Source: Datnioides undecimradiatus
Taxonomy: Eukaryota; Chordata; Actinopteri; Lobotiformes; Datnioididae
Direction of reading: 5' to 3'
DNA length: 64,000 bases
NCBI GenBank assembly: GCA_008933995.1
Contig: WARS01004318.1
Location: forward strand, 1,075,589-1,139,588
Below the pieces are notes generated by a model. That model saw nothing but the letters and a program-made list of their open reading frames with translations, searched no databases and had not been told where the DNA came from. The stretch's first letter is position 1. Each line of letters begins with the position of its first letter. Position numbers and translations under genes: made by a program. Of this stretch, positions 55,724-64,000 are shown in pieces.

Positions 55724-55787
55724 GTGCAACGTGACGGGCCGCAGGCCGGCGCAATGTGACGGGCCGCAGGTCCGTGCAACGTGACGG
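55724..55787 (+). repeat. 25-bp CpG-rich tandem repeat
   Basis: Two 25-base units (55724-55748 and 55749-55773) and a partial third (to 55787), each containing GTGACGGGCCGCAGG or its start. Units differ by a few transitions (GTGCAACG / GCGCAATG), as expected from CpG decay. Confidence 0.9.
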
Positions 55788-55799
55788 TTCTGCTGGTTC

Positions 55800-57440
55800 T
55801 AAGGCAGCGGTGCCTCTTTTCGGGGACGCCTGTGCACAAGTTACCGATGTAGTGACAAAAACACTGTTTGCCGACGGAGTGTTTTCATTGGACGCCCGCT
55901 GTTTCTGAAAGTATTTGGGGTTTAGAGCGTTGGGGGGGGGGGGGCACCACAAAGCAAACAAAGTATCATACAGACAAATCCTGCAGAAGACTCCCATAAA
56001 CAAAGCACAGATCTGGCTCAAACTCTAAGGGCGAGGGGGAGCTTTTGTTTATCAGCAGCTCTTCCAAATGAGCAAAGATCCTCTGCGATTGAAAAGCTGG
56101 CACGGGCTATCTCACTTCCACTGCCCCGGGTCTTCTCTGTTTCCATTTACCTCCCTGTTTTTTTCCAAACGCCGTCGAGTCGTTCTATAATTTAAAACAC
56201 AGCTTGACTGTGAAAATAATGAAACACCAATTAAATTTGATTTAAAAGAATCTGGTTGAGTAAATAAAAACACAACAGGCATTTGTTTTTATGCGAACGC
56301 GGAGGAAGGCTCGACCTTCATGCACACGATGCAGGAGGAAACAGTCGGGTGTATGAACGGCTCCTGACAGAGGAATACCAGCCCTGCAGAGGCAACGCTC
56401 CTGTCCCCGGACCTGAATTTTTAAAACCCACCAAAATCCACTTTTGGGGAGGATCACCTCCACCCTCATCTCGCTCGTGTTTGCTCCAAGGAAACATATT
56501 GCCGAAGTACCTGCAGCAACAGAACAAAACCCACTAGACTGTGGAGAGAATCAGCACCGCTGTAACGATGAGCGTCTCGCTAAAAATAAACCTGAATGAA
56601 TCTCCGAGGTTTAATGAACAAAGTTTGTGCAGGGGGAATTTATCTTATTGGAGAGATGAATACACTTTCAAGGGAGGCATACTGACAAGATATAAATGTA
56701 TTTTCAAACAGTAAAGAGGCTTCATATCTTCCATTGAGAGAGATTCGTTCAGAGGGTGTCTCGGTTTAAAGTCCCACGGAAAGAAACGCGCGAGGAGACG
56801 GAGGAACGACGCCTGCATGAAGCATTGCTGCGCACATTTAAGAGCACTGCTGCAGAGAAACCACCGGGTGCAGCAAGGCTGGCTTCTTCCAGCAGGACGC
56901 GTGTCTGCGTGCAGCGCCATGCATTTCTCTTTGACTGAAAAGTTTGACAATTTCGGAAATTTACATCTCAACCAGCCACCGATCATTAGACCAGTTCGTG
57001 TGCATCCCCCACTAATGCTGCGCAGACATGCGAAGGTGTGTGATGCAGCTACATGCGCTGATTGTAAGTGTTGTGCATGTGCATCATGCAGAAAAACTGC
57101 CTGTGTGAATGGAAATATGTTATTCTATATGATAAGATGCGTAACCTGCTCTTCACTGCTGCAGCAGGTCTGACGGCTCTTTATTATGAGAAGAGACAAA
57201 CTGAGAAAATGAATGGGCCGGCAAAACACTGGACCACAGAAGACCACTTCCTGTTTCCTGCGATCGTTCAGTGACAAGGGTCCCCAAGGCTTCTCGAACA
57301 ACACAGAACCTAACTTTGCCAAACCTTAACCAAAAAGGCTCAGAGACTCTTCCTGTTGTCAAACGGAAGGAGCATACGGACGCAGGAGGTGCAGGAAATG
57401 ACCTTCGTGCAGCAGTTTTCCATCAACAAAGGAGCTGGTG
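55800..57440. other. Non-coding DNA, no gene seen
   Basis: A G13 run lies at 55932-55944. Moderately enhancer-like sequence occurs near 56030-56110 and 56200-56280. ORFs on both strands (55686-56021, 56283-56537, 56645-56986, 56817-57173) overlap each other and show no domain. No terminal repeat of the downstream mariner fossil was recognised here. Confidence 0.4.
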
Positions 57441-57454
57441 TAAGACGTGTTCGT

Positions 57455-57776
57455 GCACGCCTGCAGGTGCACATCTGCGATCTCACCACGCACCTCAAAA
57501 CATCAAACACAAGTTTCATGCAAAGGCTCATCGGCAGCGACGAGACCTGGGTCAAGGGCTACGAAGCCGCGACCAGGAGCGTGCCCATCGCATTGTGAGA
57601 CCTTTGGACTTCCTCAAAATGAAAATCAAGCTGAAAGCTGGCTGGTTTGATGCAGTGGAGGAGGTCAGAGGCTATCGAGCGCATGCTGCAGACGGTGCTG
57701 CAGAGAGCCTGACTTCCAAGGAGCGGTCCAAACAAGGCAGGAGCGCTGGGAGCAGAGTTTCACTGCAGAAGGTGAT
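57455..57776 (+). pseudogene. Mariner-family transposase remnant, internally deleted
   Basis: Three out-of-frame pieces match a mariner (IS630-Tc1-mariner, DDD type) transposase. Piece one (about 57455-57590) has the ICDL.THLKT...FMQRLI..DETWV.GY region, where mariners read CxDLL...FL.RVITGDETWVYGYD; the first catalytic Asp codon is at 57539-57541. Piece two (57601-57667) reads PLDFLKMKIKLKAGWFDAVEE, the counterpart of P.CDFFLFPKMK.KLKGRRFDT.EE, so the third Asp may survive at 57607-57609. After two further frame changes, DFQ (57711) to RWEQSF.AEGD (57776) matches the C-terminus. The first and third Asp are only about 23 codons apart instead of about 127, so about 100 codons including the second Asp are gone. 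Dead. Confidence 0.75.
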
Positions 57777-58140
57777 GGAGGCGGCCGAGTTCAAATCAAG
57801 TTTTTGCCTCTTATCAAAACAGCCTGGGAACTTCCCGATCGCACCATGTGGATCTCTAACCCAGCGATGATTGCACCGATGCATCCTGCTGCTAAAACAC
57901 CGCACACGGGCTGATGCAGACCGCCACACAGCTCAGACTGAAGACAGGTGCATCTATACGACATCTCTCACTGCCAGCACGCTTGTCTGAGCTTGTCTGC
58001 GAAATGTTATTAACCATAACTTAATTTCACCTTCTTGTCATCAGTGAAGTGGGAACCCGTCAGGGTATCGGGGTGGAAAGACAGCGTCGTCCTGTCATTT
58101 GTATAAAAGTTTGAAGTTTGCTCTCCTGCCCGGATGCGTT
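57777..58140. other. Non-coding DNA right of the mariner fossil
   Basis: No 3' terminal inverted repeat was recognised. The sequence to about 57960 may include 3' untranslated mariner DNA. Otherwise unremarkable. Confidence 0.35.
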
Positions 58141-58149
58141 TCTGATTCT

Positions 58150-58500
58150 GACACTTTCTCTTTTCTCTGAGAGGCCGCGACTGAGATTGCTTTCAAAACT
58201 ACTGCTATTCTCCCCCGAGTAATGACAGAGCGGGAGGCATAAACAGAGTGTTTTCTATTCACGGTCTAACCTGCCCGTGTATAGCTTTTATTCGGCCTTG
58301 GTGGCGAATATCACAAAGGTAAGACATGCTGCAGCGTGAGAACGTCTGGTCAGCTCAGTTCAGCTGCGCCACATTCACTTTGTGTCAGTCCTCCTACGTT
58401 TATATGACTGACTCGCTTTATTTTCTGACTTTATAATAGATTTCCAATGAATTATCCTCCACATAATTCACATTCTAATCTATTTTCCTGAATAGCATTA
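58150..58500. promoter_or_regulatory. Candidate conserved non-coding element
   Basis: Even block with GAGATTGCTTTCAAAAC, GAGTAATGACAGAG, TATAGCTTTTATTCGG and a donor-like AAAG/GTAAGA at 58319, continuing into AT-rich CTTTATAATAGATTTCC, CATTCTAATCTATTTTCC and ATTATTAATATG. The possible exon before the donor has stops in all frames, so I read the block as regulatory. Confidence 0.4.
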
Positions 58501-60325
58501 TTAATATGTAACTGGTGATGAAGAAAAGGCTTTTTGCAGACTTCATTTTTGGCTCTAACTTCATCATTTAAGTCTTATTTTGTCAAAAAACATTAAGCTA
58601 ATGCCACGACTCTTTAACCTTTCTGATAGCGCACTGTTTAAACTGGCAGCAAAGGTCCCTTTAGTCACTGGTCTGGACCTTTGGTGATCACAGTCGAGGT
58701 TGTAGGTCCTGAAATTTCATTGTGTCTCTCTCCTGAGCAGAGCCTGTGCAGCTTTTTCCAAGGCCGCGAGCAAAGTTTGATGCTGAACTTTCAGGCAAGC
58801 ATCCACGAGACGTCTTTTAAATGTGGAAATCTACAATCCCAGGACGACCGGGCTAATGCCGACTGCTGATTTAGACAATTAAAGCTATTGAAGGCTCCGG
58901 AGAAGTTACTAAATCACCCTTGTGCCGACACTGTTTTCTGTCTCTGAGGTCAAGAGAAGGTTTTTCCGATTGTTTCTCAAATTTAAGCTTCACTCTTTAC
59001 TGGACCTGCGTGCAGCAAACCGCCGCTTCCTTCCTCATTTTAAGACGCAGGCACTTGTTTTAGTTGATTTGTATTGGAAACAGGTGGAAGTAGTGTCACT
59101 GTACCGGCGGCCTTCACTCCACAAATTGGGAGTCATGAGCTGGATGTTTCTTTTGCTGGGTGATTTTCATTGATTGGTTTAGCTTCCTGCAGATATTCTC
59201 CGTCTGTCTCTGAACGCGTTGGCAGATCCCTTCGCGTCAAACAAAGGAAATTGAAAATGCACCCAAATATTGTTTTGCTTTGCCAGTTTTTGTTCCTGCG
59301 TTCCTGGCTCCGCAGCTGCGCTCGGTGAATGAGCTGCTGTCGTCGGGTGGTTATGATCGATGTGAGGGAAGGGTTTCTGCGAGTCCAACGGAAGAAAAGT
59401 TGCATCAAAATGTGTTAAAATCTGTGCAACAGAGACGGGAAACTGCCCAGGACTCCGCGCAGGAAGCACAGAGCGGCCCAAACCTCCAATATTCATAAAA
59501 AAAGACTAAATTAATCATGAAGCGTCTCGCTCAGAGTGAACCTTTCTGTCTGAATGCGTCTTTCTTTCTTCCTTTGTGTGTGTGTGTGTGTGTGTGTGTT
59601 ATGACTGTAGCTGCTTCATCTGTCACAGTTACTCCGGCTGGACGCTTCACATTTGGAGGTCAGTGAGAGGTAAAGGCTTCACCCTCTCGCTGATTCCCGG
59701 TGACACTCGGCGCCGTGCTCCGTGTCCCTCTGACAGAGGCTAAAGCAATCTATTTCAGACACATCCTCCACCCCGTCACCTAAACTGTTGTTCTGAAATA
59801 CCAATTTACTCACCCAGCCCCCCATCTCCCCTAAAATCAGCTGTCATTGTCTAATTATTTAGGGCTGACATGACACGCTCACCTTCCATTACCGGAGACA
59901 TAACAGAGATGCTTTGGGTTCTGCTGGACGGGTTAAAGTCGGACGGAGCGGCGCGACCCGCCGAACCTCTCTGCCTGTTATTAAGCTCCTCTGTTTGCAC
60001 CCGATCTGAAATCTTTAATGTTTCTGATGTGGCTTTCTCGCCTCGAAGAAATGAGTTCAGCTGTAGTCAAGCCTCACTTGCACACCGTATCAACACCATT
60101 TGTCATTTCTCTCTCTTTTTTTTAATAACTCGCTCGATATTAGCAAATTAAATGAGCTTTTTTTCCCCCCTCAGCCGTTTTCTCCTCACAAAGTTTTGTG
60201 AGAAATTATAGGTTTCTACGGTTGACGAGACAAAGCAGGACAAATAAATCAATACAAAGCAAATGAAAGCAAATTGAATCTATTAAAGCAAAATTACTGG
60301 GAGGAAAAAAAAAAAAATCAGCCAA
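58501..60325. other. Mixed non-coding DNA, no gene seen
   Basis: Includes a (GT)n array at about 59576-59599 and an AT-rich end (60200-60330) with an A run near 60306-60317. ORFs lie on both strands with no domain. A CATTGTCTAATTATTTAGG segment near 59845-59863 is enhancer-like but short. Confidence 0.4.
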
Positions 60326-60329
60326 ACGC

Positions 60330-60430
60330 GACGTAACCCACAGAGTCACGGCCGCAGACAATTAATGACAGAGGGAGCACAAAGGTGCTGGCTCATTAAG
60401 CCTGGCCGGGCCCGTGCATGCAGACAAGGC
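60330..60430. promoter_or_regulatory. Short candidate conserved element
   Basis: GCAGACAATTAATGACAG at about 60354-60371 and GGCTCATTAAGCC near 60391 lie in otherwise even DNA. It precedes a 9-bp repeat. Confidence 0.3.
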
Positions 60431-60486
60431 CACCGGCTAGACCAAAGCAGACCAGCGCAAACCAGTCTGCAGGGCTCAGGCGCTGC

Positions 60487-60522
60487 TGCAGCCCCTGCAG
60501 CCCCTGCAGCCCCTGCAGCCCC
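60487..60522 (+). repeat. 9-bp repeat TGCAGCCCC, four copies
   Basis: Four perfect copies, with GCAGGG sequence on either side. It generates Ala-Pro and Cys-Ser-Pro runs in spurious ORFs. Confidence 0.95.
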
Positions 60523-60699
60523 GCAGGGACTCAGCCTTCTACCTGCAGCCACCGGAGGCTAAACACCAGGGATGTGTTGCATTTAGCACAAAATGTTGCC
60601 CCAAAAAAAAGGAAAAATTAAAATAAATTAGAAAAGATGAGCTTCCCTGTTGCCTCGTCCGTCCCCTCAGCACCTCCCACGTCCCTGCGCCTCCTCCCG

Positions 60700-60980
60700 T
60701 ACCTGAGGAATGCCAAGCAGCGGGGTGCCACAGAGGACCTTCAGATCAGTGCGAGCCAGCGAGGGGGGCTCTCCCGGGCAGCGATGAGTAATTAGCACTA
60801 ATTAGTGGCAGTGATTAACCGCACTGGGGAACGTGGGGGCCGGAAGGGAGCAGATTGATAGAGCTGGCCCTCCTAACCCGTGGAGGCTCCACTGCATCTT
60901 AAGCAGGGGGGGGGGGGTGCAGGGGCGGAGCGGCCCGGCTGTGGCTGCCAGCCAGATGCTGCCGGGGCCATAAATAAAGG
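60700..60980. promoter_or_regulatory. Candidate enhancer with TAATTAG doublet
   Basis: The core is TAATTAG at 60789-60795 and again at 60799-60805, ten bases apart, followed by GTGATTAACC (60811-60820) and a GATTGATAGAG word near 60853. A G11 run near 60907-60917 and CATAAATAAAGG follow. Neighbouring sequence is GC-richer, so the AT-rich core stands out. Confidence 0.45.
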
Positions 60981-61084
60981 AGGAACAGGCAGCGAGCGTC
61001 CGTAACGCCGCTTCAACAGCAGCGAGGTGAGAGCTGATGCGCAGCCACCGGAGCCAAAGTCTCAAATCAAAAGGTCGTCAACTG

Positions 61085-61145
61085 ACTGTAGCCTAAGGCG
61101 GGGTTATTCAAATGGTGGTACCCGGGTCGAATCGGGCCCTTAAGT
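61085..61145 (+). mobile_element. Possible end of a DNA-transposon repeat
   Basis: GGGGTTATTCAAATGGTGG followed by CCCGGGTCGAATCGGGCCC resembles the ends of abundant fish repeats reading GGGTTATTCAA...GGCCCGCGGGCC. Only one end is visible. The GGTCGAATC word also resembles a tRNA B-box, but no cloverleaf can be formed. Confidence 0.25.
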
Positions 61146-61870
61146 CATCCCAGAGAGGTCCTACGAGCGACTCGGCTAATTGAAAACAGCATCGACTCGT
61201 TTACTCGATAAAACGTGTGCGTCTTGCGTAAATCTCCACCAATAATGGAATAAATTATCAGGCGTGTCCGCCGCGTCGGTGAGACAGGAAGAGGAAGACG
61301 GGGCCAGGGCGCAGCATCACGCTCTCTGTGTTTACACGCAGGAGAGAAACCCAGTGAGTGGGAGGCGGCAGGAGGAGGTTTACCTGCTCTGAGGAGTAAA
61401 ATCCATGTTAACACGCAGCGGGTCAGGAATCGCAGTCCTCACCTGCCCTCACACACATTCTGGATTTACCTGCAGCGCCGCAGAGGCAGCGCCGGAGTTT
61501 ACCTCGGCTCATTTAGACGTTAAGGAGCCACTTATTGTCAGTTTCAGCTGAAGTCAGACTTTGAAGTATTGCAGATACAAACGCGCGTTTGCTCGGTGCA
61601 GCGATCGTCCCTCTCATCTCGCCGCTCTGTTGTCACGGCGATGTTTTCCCTGTCGCCAATCATGCACATACACCGAAGCAAAGCCAAATAAATAACTAAG
61701 TAAGCAGGAAAGAACAGGACTACCCTTTAACCTGATTATTAACTCGTTGGTCTCCACAGAGTCCCGTTTACGTCGCCGGCAGTTGTCGTCTCACTCGCTG
61801 ATCCGTCCGTGAATATTCAAACAGTGACTGGAGCAAAAGAAACAACAGACACGTGCGACTGACACTGTGA
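61146..61870. other. Non-coding DNA, no gene seen
   Basis: Mixed unique sequence; a short AT-rich run CCAAATAAATAACTAAGTAAG lies near 61685-61703. No repeat family or exon recognised. Confidence 0.4.
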
Positions 61871-61873
61871 CTC

Positions 61874-62324
61874 ACAGCACTGCTGCTGTTACTGCAACAA
61901 CTACTACATCACTGCCACTACTACTACACTTACTACACATTACTACTACTACTCCTACAACAACAAGTACTGCTGCCACCACCACAACAACGACAGCAAC
62001 AACTACTGTTACTACTATAACTGCAACTACAACAAAAACAACAACTACAATAACAACAACACAAAAAACAACTACTATGAAACAACAACTACCCCTACAA
62101 CATTTACTACTACTACTTCAACTACCGCAACAACAACAACAACACAACAACAACAACAACAACTACTACAGCAACAGCAATGACAACAACTAATATAACT
62201 ACTACTAGATTTACTACAAGTACTTCAACTACCACAACAATAACTACAGTAACAACTACCACTATTACTACAACTGCAGCAGCAACAAGCATTCTTATTG
62301 TTGTTGTTGTTGTTGTTGTTGTTT
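61874..62324 (+). repeat. Degenerate ACT/ACA/CAA trinucleotide tract
   Basis: About 450 bases made almost entirely of AC-N and CAA-type triplets, with short perfect runs (CAA near 62122-62160) and a (GTT)8-9 run at 62297-62322 at the right end. The Thr- and Asn-rich ORF over it is an artefact of the triplet composition. Confidence 0.9.
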
Positions 62325-62910
62325 CTATCTTTTTTCCTTCAGTTGTCAGTGTCTCGTGTTATGACGCAGCGATGCCGACTCGTGGATCGTCAGCCGTGCA
62401 CAGACTCAGACTTGTCCTCCATCTTTCGTGGTAGCGTCGGCGCCTCACGTGCAGTTCACACGCCGCCTCTTTGACGCTGCAGCCGCCCCTGTGTTGAAAC
62501 CCCACCCTCTCCACGAACATCCGGACGCCCACAGACAGGCGACAGGCGACAGGTGACAGGCGACAGGCGACCCGTCACTAGAAGCTTTAATGTTTTTACG
62601 CTGATGACGTCTAACGAGGAAGTCGCCGCTGACACAGAAGCTCTGCAGCTCTGCTCTGCAGCATCTTTAAGCTAATCGCTTACGCCACAACACTGCAACA
62701 ATGACAGCTCCTACTCCTATAAATACCAATAATCTTTATAATAACAATAATAATCATACGCAGAATAATGATATCTTCTGTCTTGACGACCTCATATCAC
62801 TGCATCCAACTGCACAGCCGTCGTTTACAGTTAGCTTTGGTCGTCTCCAAGTTCAAATGCAGCAAAGTCAACACAGCAAATGATGCAGATATGAAAAAAA
62901 CTATATGTCA
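62325..62910. other. Non-coding DNA with short repeat
   Basis: Includes the 7-bp repeat at 62535-62569 and an AT-rich run CCAATAATC...AACAATAATAATC near 62727-62755. No gene recognised. Confidence 0.45.
62535..62569 (+). repeat. 7-bp repeat ACAGGCG, five copies
   Basis: Five consecutive copies; the third reads ACAGGTG, a CpG transition. Confidence 0.95.
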
Positions 62911-62919
62911 CTGATTTAA

Positions 62920-63250
62920 TAAAGGCTTCGCACTGCATAACCTTATTTAGCATGAAGGCCGAGGATCAAGTAAAGCGTTCAGACTCACTCTAACAAACAA
63001 ACTGCGTACGTACGTGAGGAAATTGACTCAGTAATGAATGTGGCAGGAGACGTCGCTGCAGTCAGCTGAGAGCGGCGGCAGACTTCTTTATAAATAGTCT
63101 CTGCCGTTTCCAATTTTGCTCCGTTGTAATAAAAATTAGATTAAAGATTGACTCAGTGAGCTATAGTGTTACACCTTGCATAAGCACAAGAATGTCCCCG
63201 CTAAAATTAAAATGTAAATACGTCAGGCGGTGTGTGTGTGTGCGTGTGTG
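62920..63250. promoter_or_regulatory. Candidate conserved non-coding block
   Basis: Even AT-leaning DNA with CTGATTTAATAAAGGC, CCTTATTTAGC, GACTCAGTAATGAATG near 63026, CTTTATAAATAG near 63087, TTGTAATAAAAATTAG near 63124-63139 and GCTAAAATTAAAATG near 63200. Ends in a short TG array (about 63229-63251). Confidence 0.4.
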
Positions 63251-64000
63251 TTTTTAATGAGGTGACACACACACGCTAGCTTTCTCCACATGGCTTGAAA
63301 ACAAATGACATGATAACCACACGGCGGGGCCAGGTTGAGGAGCTATCTGAGCTTTTGTGGCAAAACAAGCGGGACGCGCCGCGCTTGATTTTAAACATCA
63401 ATGACTTTAATTAGTGTCATTCTGCGATCACCGGCAACAGTGGCGAGATGCGCGGGCCCCGCCGGTGACAGCGGCGCGGATCCGCGGCGAAGCAGGGGGG
63501 CTCTTAACAAGATAAGCCCTGAAATCAGCGAGCCTGAAGGAACATTACCTGAACAAGAGGGCTGATGAAAATGACTGTAGTGTCGGCCTGCTTTGGAAAC
63601 AACTGAAGTGTTGTTCACACGTCTTTTGGTGAGACAAGCCAGCAGCACAAGTAGCACTGCACCGGATAATTCCCGTCACTTGTGGGGCTGAGAAAGAGGG
63701 ATCATCCCTTTGTATGTAAATGATCCGCTTGAATCTTTGGATCTCCGCTGGAGGAAGGGAGAAGATAAAAGTATTTGCCGTTTAACAAGGAAACAGATTA
63801 AACAGATGACTCCCGTCCTGTCTGAGAGGAAAATGTCTGCCAGGAACTGTTTTTACCGCGGAAACACACGACTCCTCAGCGATAGCTCCCTCCCGTCTGC
63901 ACCCAGAGATGAAACCATCTCACCTTGTGGCTCACGTCTTTGCCGGTTTCAGCTTTTGATGTCGCATTATTGTCACCGGCCTCGTCGCCATGGAAATACT
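63251..64000. other. Mixed non-coding DNA to window end
   Basis: ACTTTAATTAGTGTC near 63404-63418 begins a CpG-rich stretch (63430-63490). GTCGCCATGGAAAT near 63984-63997 is close to an RFX X-box. No ORF of interest. Confidence 0.4.

Noticed and set aside
57271..57870. 199-residue plus-strand ORF
   Set aside because: It crosses the mariner fossil in a single frame that matches the transposase only in the middle; the rest is out-of-frame readthrough, so it is not a gene.
58171..58318. Possible exon before the strong donor at 58319
   Set aside because: Stops occur in all three frames and the acceptor is weak.
61121..61140. tRNA B-box-like word GGTCGAATC
   Set aside because: No acceptor, D or anticodon stems can be built around it; better explained as a transposon end.
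61867..62193. Thr-rich 108-residue ORF resembling a mucin-like repeat
   Set aside because: It is a direct translation of a degenerate ACN triplet tract without signal peptide or exon structure.

Overview
This window is vertebrate nuclear DNA, most likely from a ray-finned fish, and I find no protein-coding gene in it that I can support. Three things point to a teleost: the degraded 3' end of a fish RTE/Rex-like LINE (about 17370-17690), a TTAA-ended foldback MITE of a type I know from many teleost genomes (43063-43721), and abundant CA/GT, CCG/CGG and GAG/CTC microsatellites in CpG-rich DNA. All open reading frames fail as genes: they lack recognisable domains, overlap ORFs on the other strand, or are simple-sequence artefacts. 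The exception is a clear but dead mariner-family transposase remnant at about 57455-57776.

Layout. 0-10 kb: unique non-coding DNA with a few conserved-looking blocks (880-1080, 1655-2320), a possible hAT-type MITE (6391-6780) and a perfect RFX X-box (8325-8338). 10-19 kb: the most convincing enhancer-like blocks (10140-11190, 15060-15890, 16180-16560, 18300-18860), interrupted by the LINE tail. 19-36 kb: CpG-rich unique DNA with scattered AT-rich islands (21260-21600, 26380-26600, 29920-30540), a possible 48-nt cassette exon (29048-29095) and long CCG/CGG arrays. 36-44 kb: repeat-rich, with long CA arrays, a 21-bp minisatellite (39640-40165) and the foldback MITE. 44-56 kb: a second dense series of enhancer-like blocks (44140-45800, 49370-49580, 51240-52960, 54760-55700). 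56-64 kb: the mariner fossil, further enhancer-like blocks (60330-60980, 62920-63250) and a degenerate ACN/CAA trinucleotide tract.

Interpretation (inference). A long gene-free stretch with recurring AT-rich blocks carrying TAATTA, TAATCC, SOX, RFX and POU-type motifs, separated by CpG-rich and microsatellite DNA, is what a regulatory desert or giant intron of a developmental regulator looks like. I cannot name the target gene from sequence alone. Conservation is judged only by appearance; alignment to other fish genomes is the decisive test. I found no CRISPR array, rRNA, credible tRNA, operon or novel multi-gene system.
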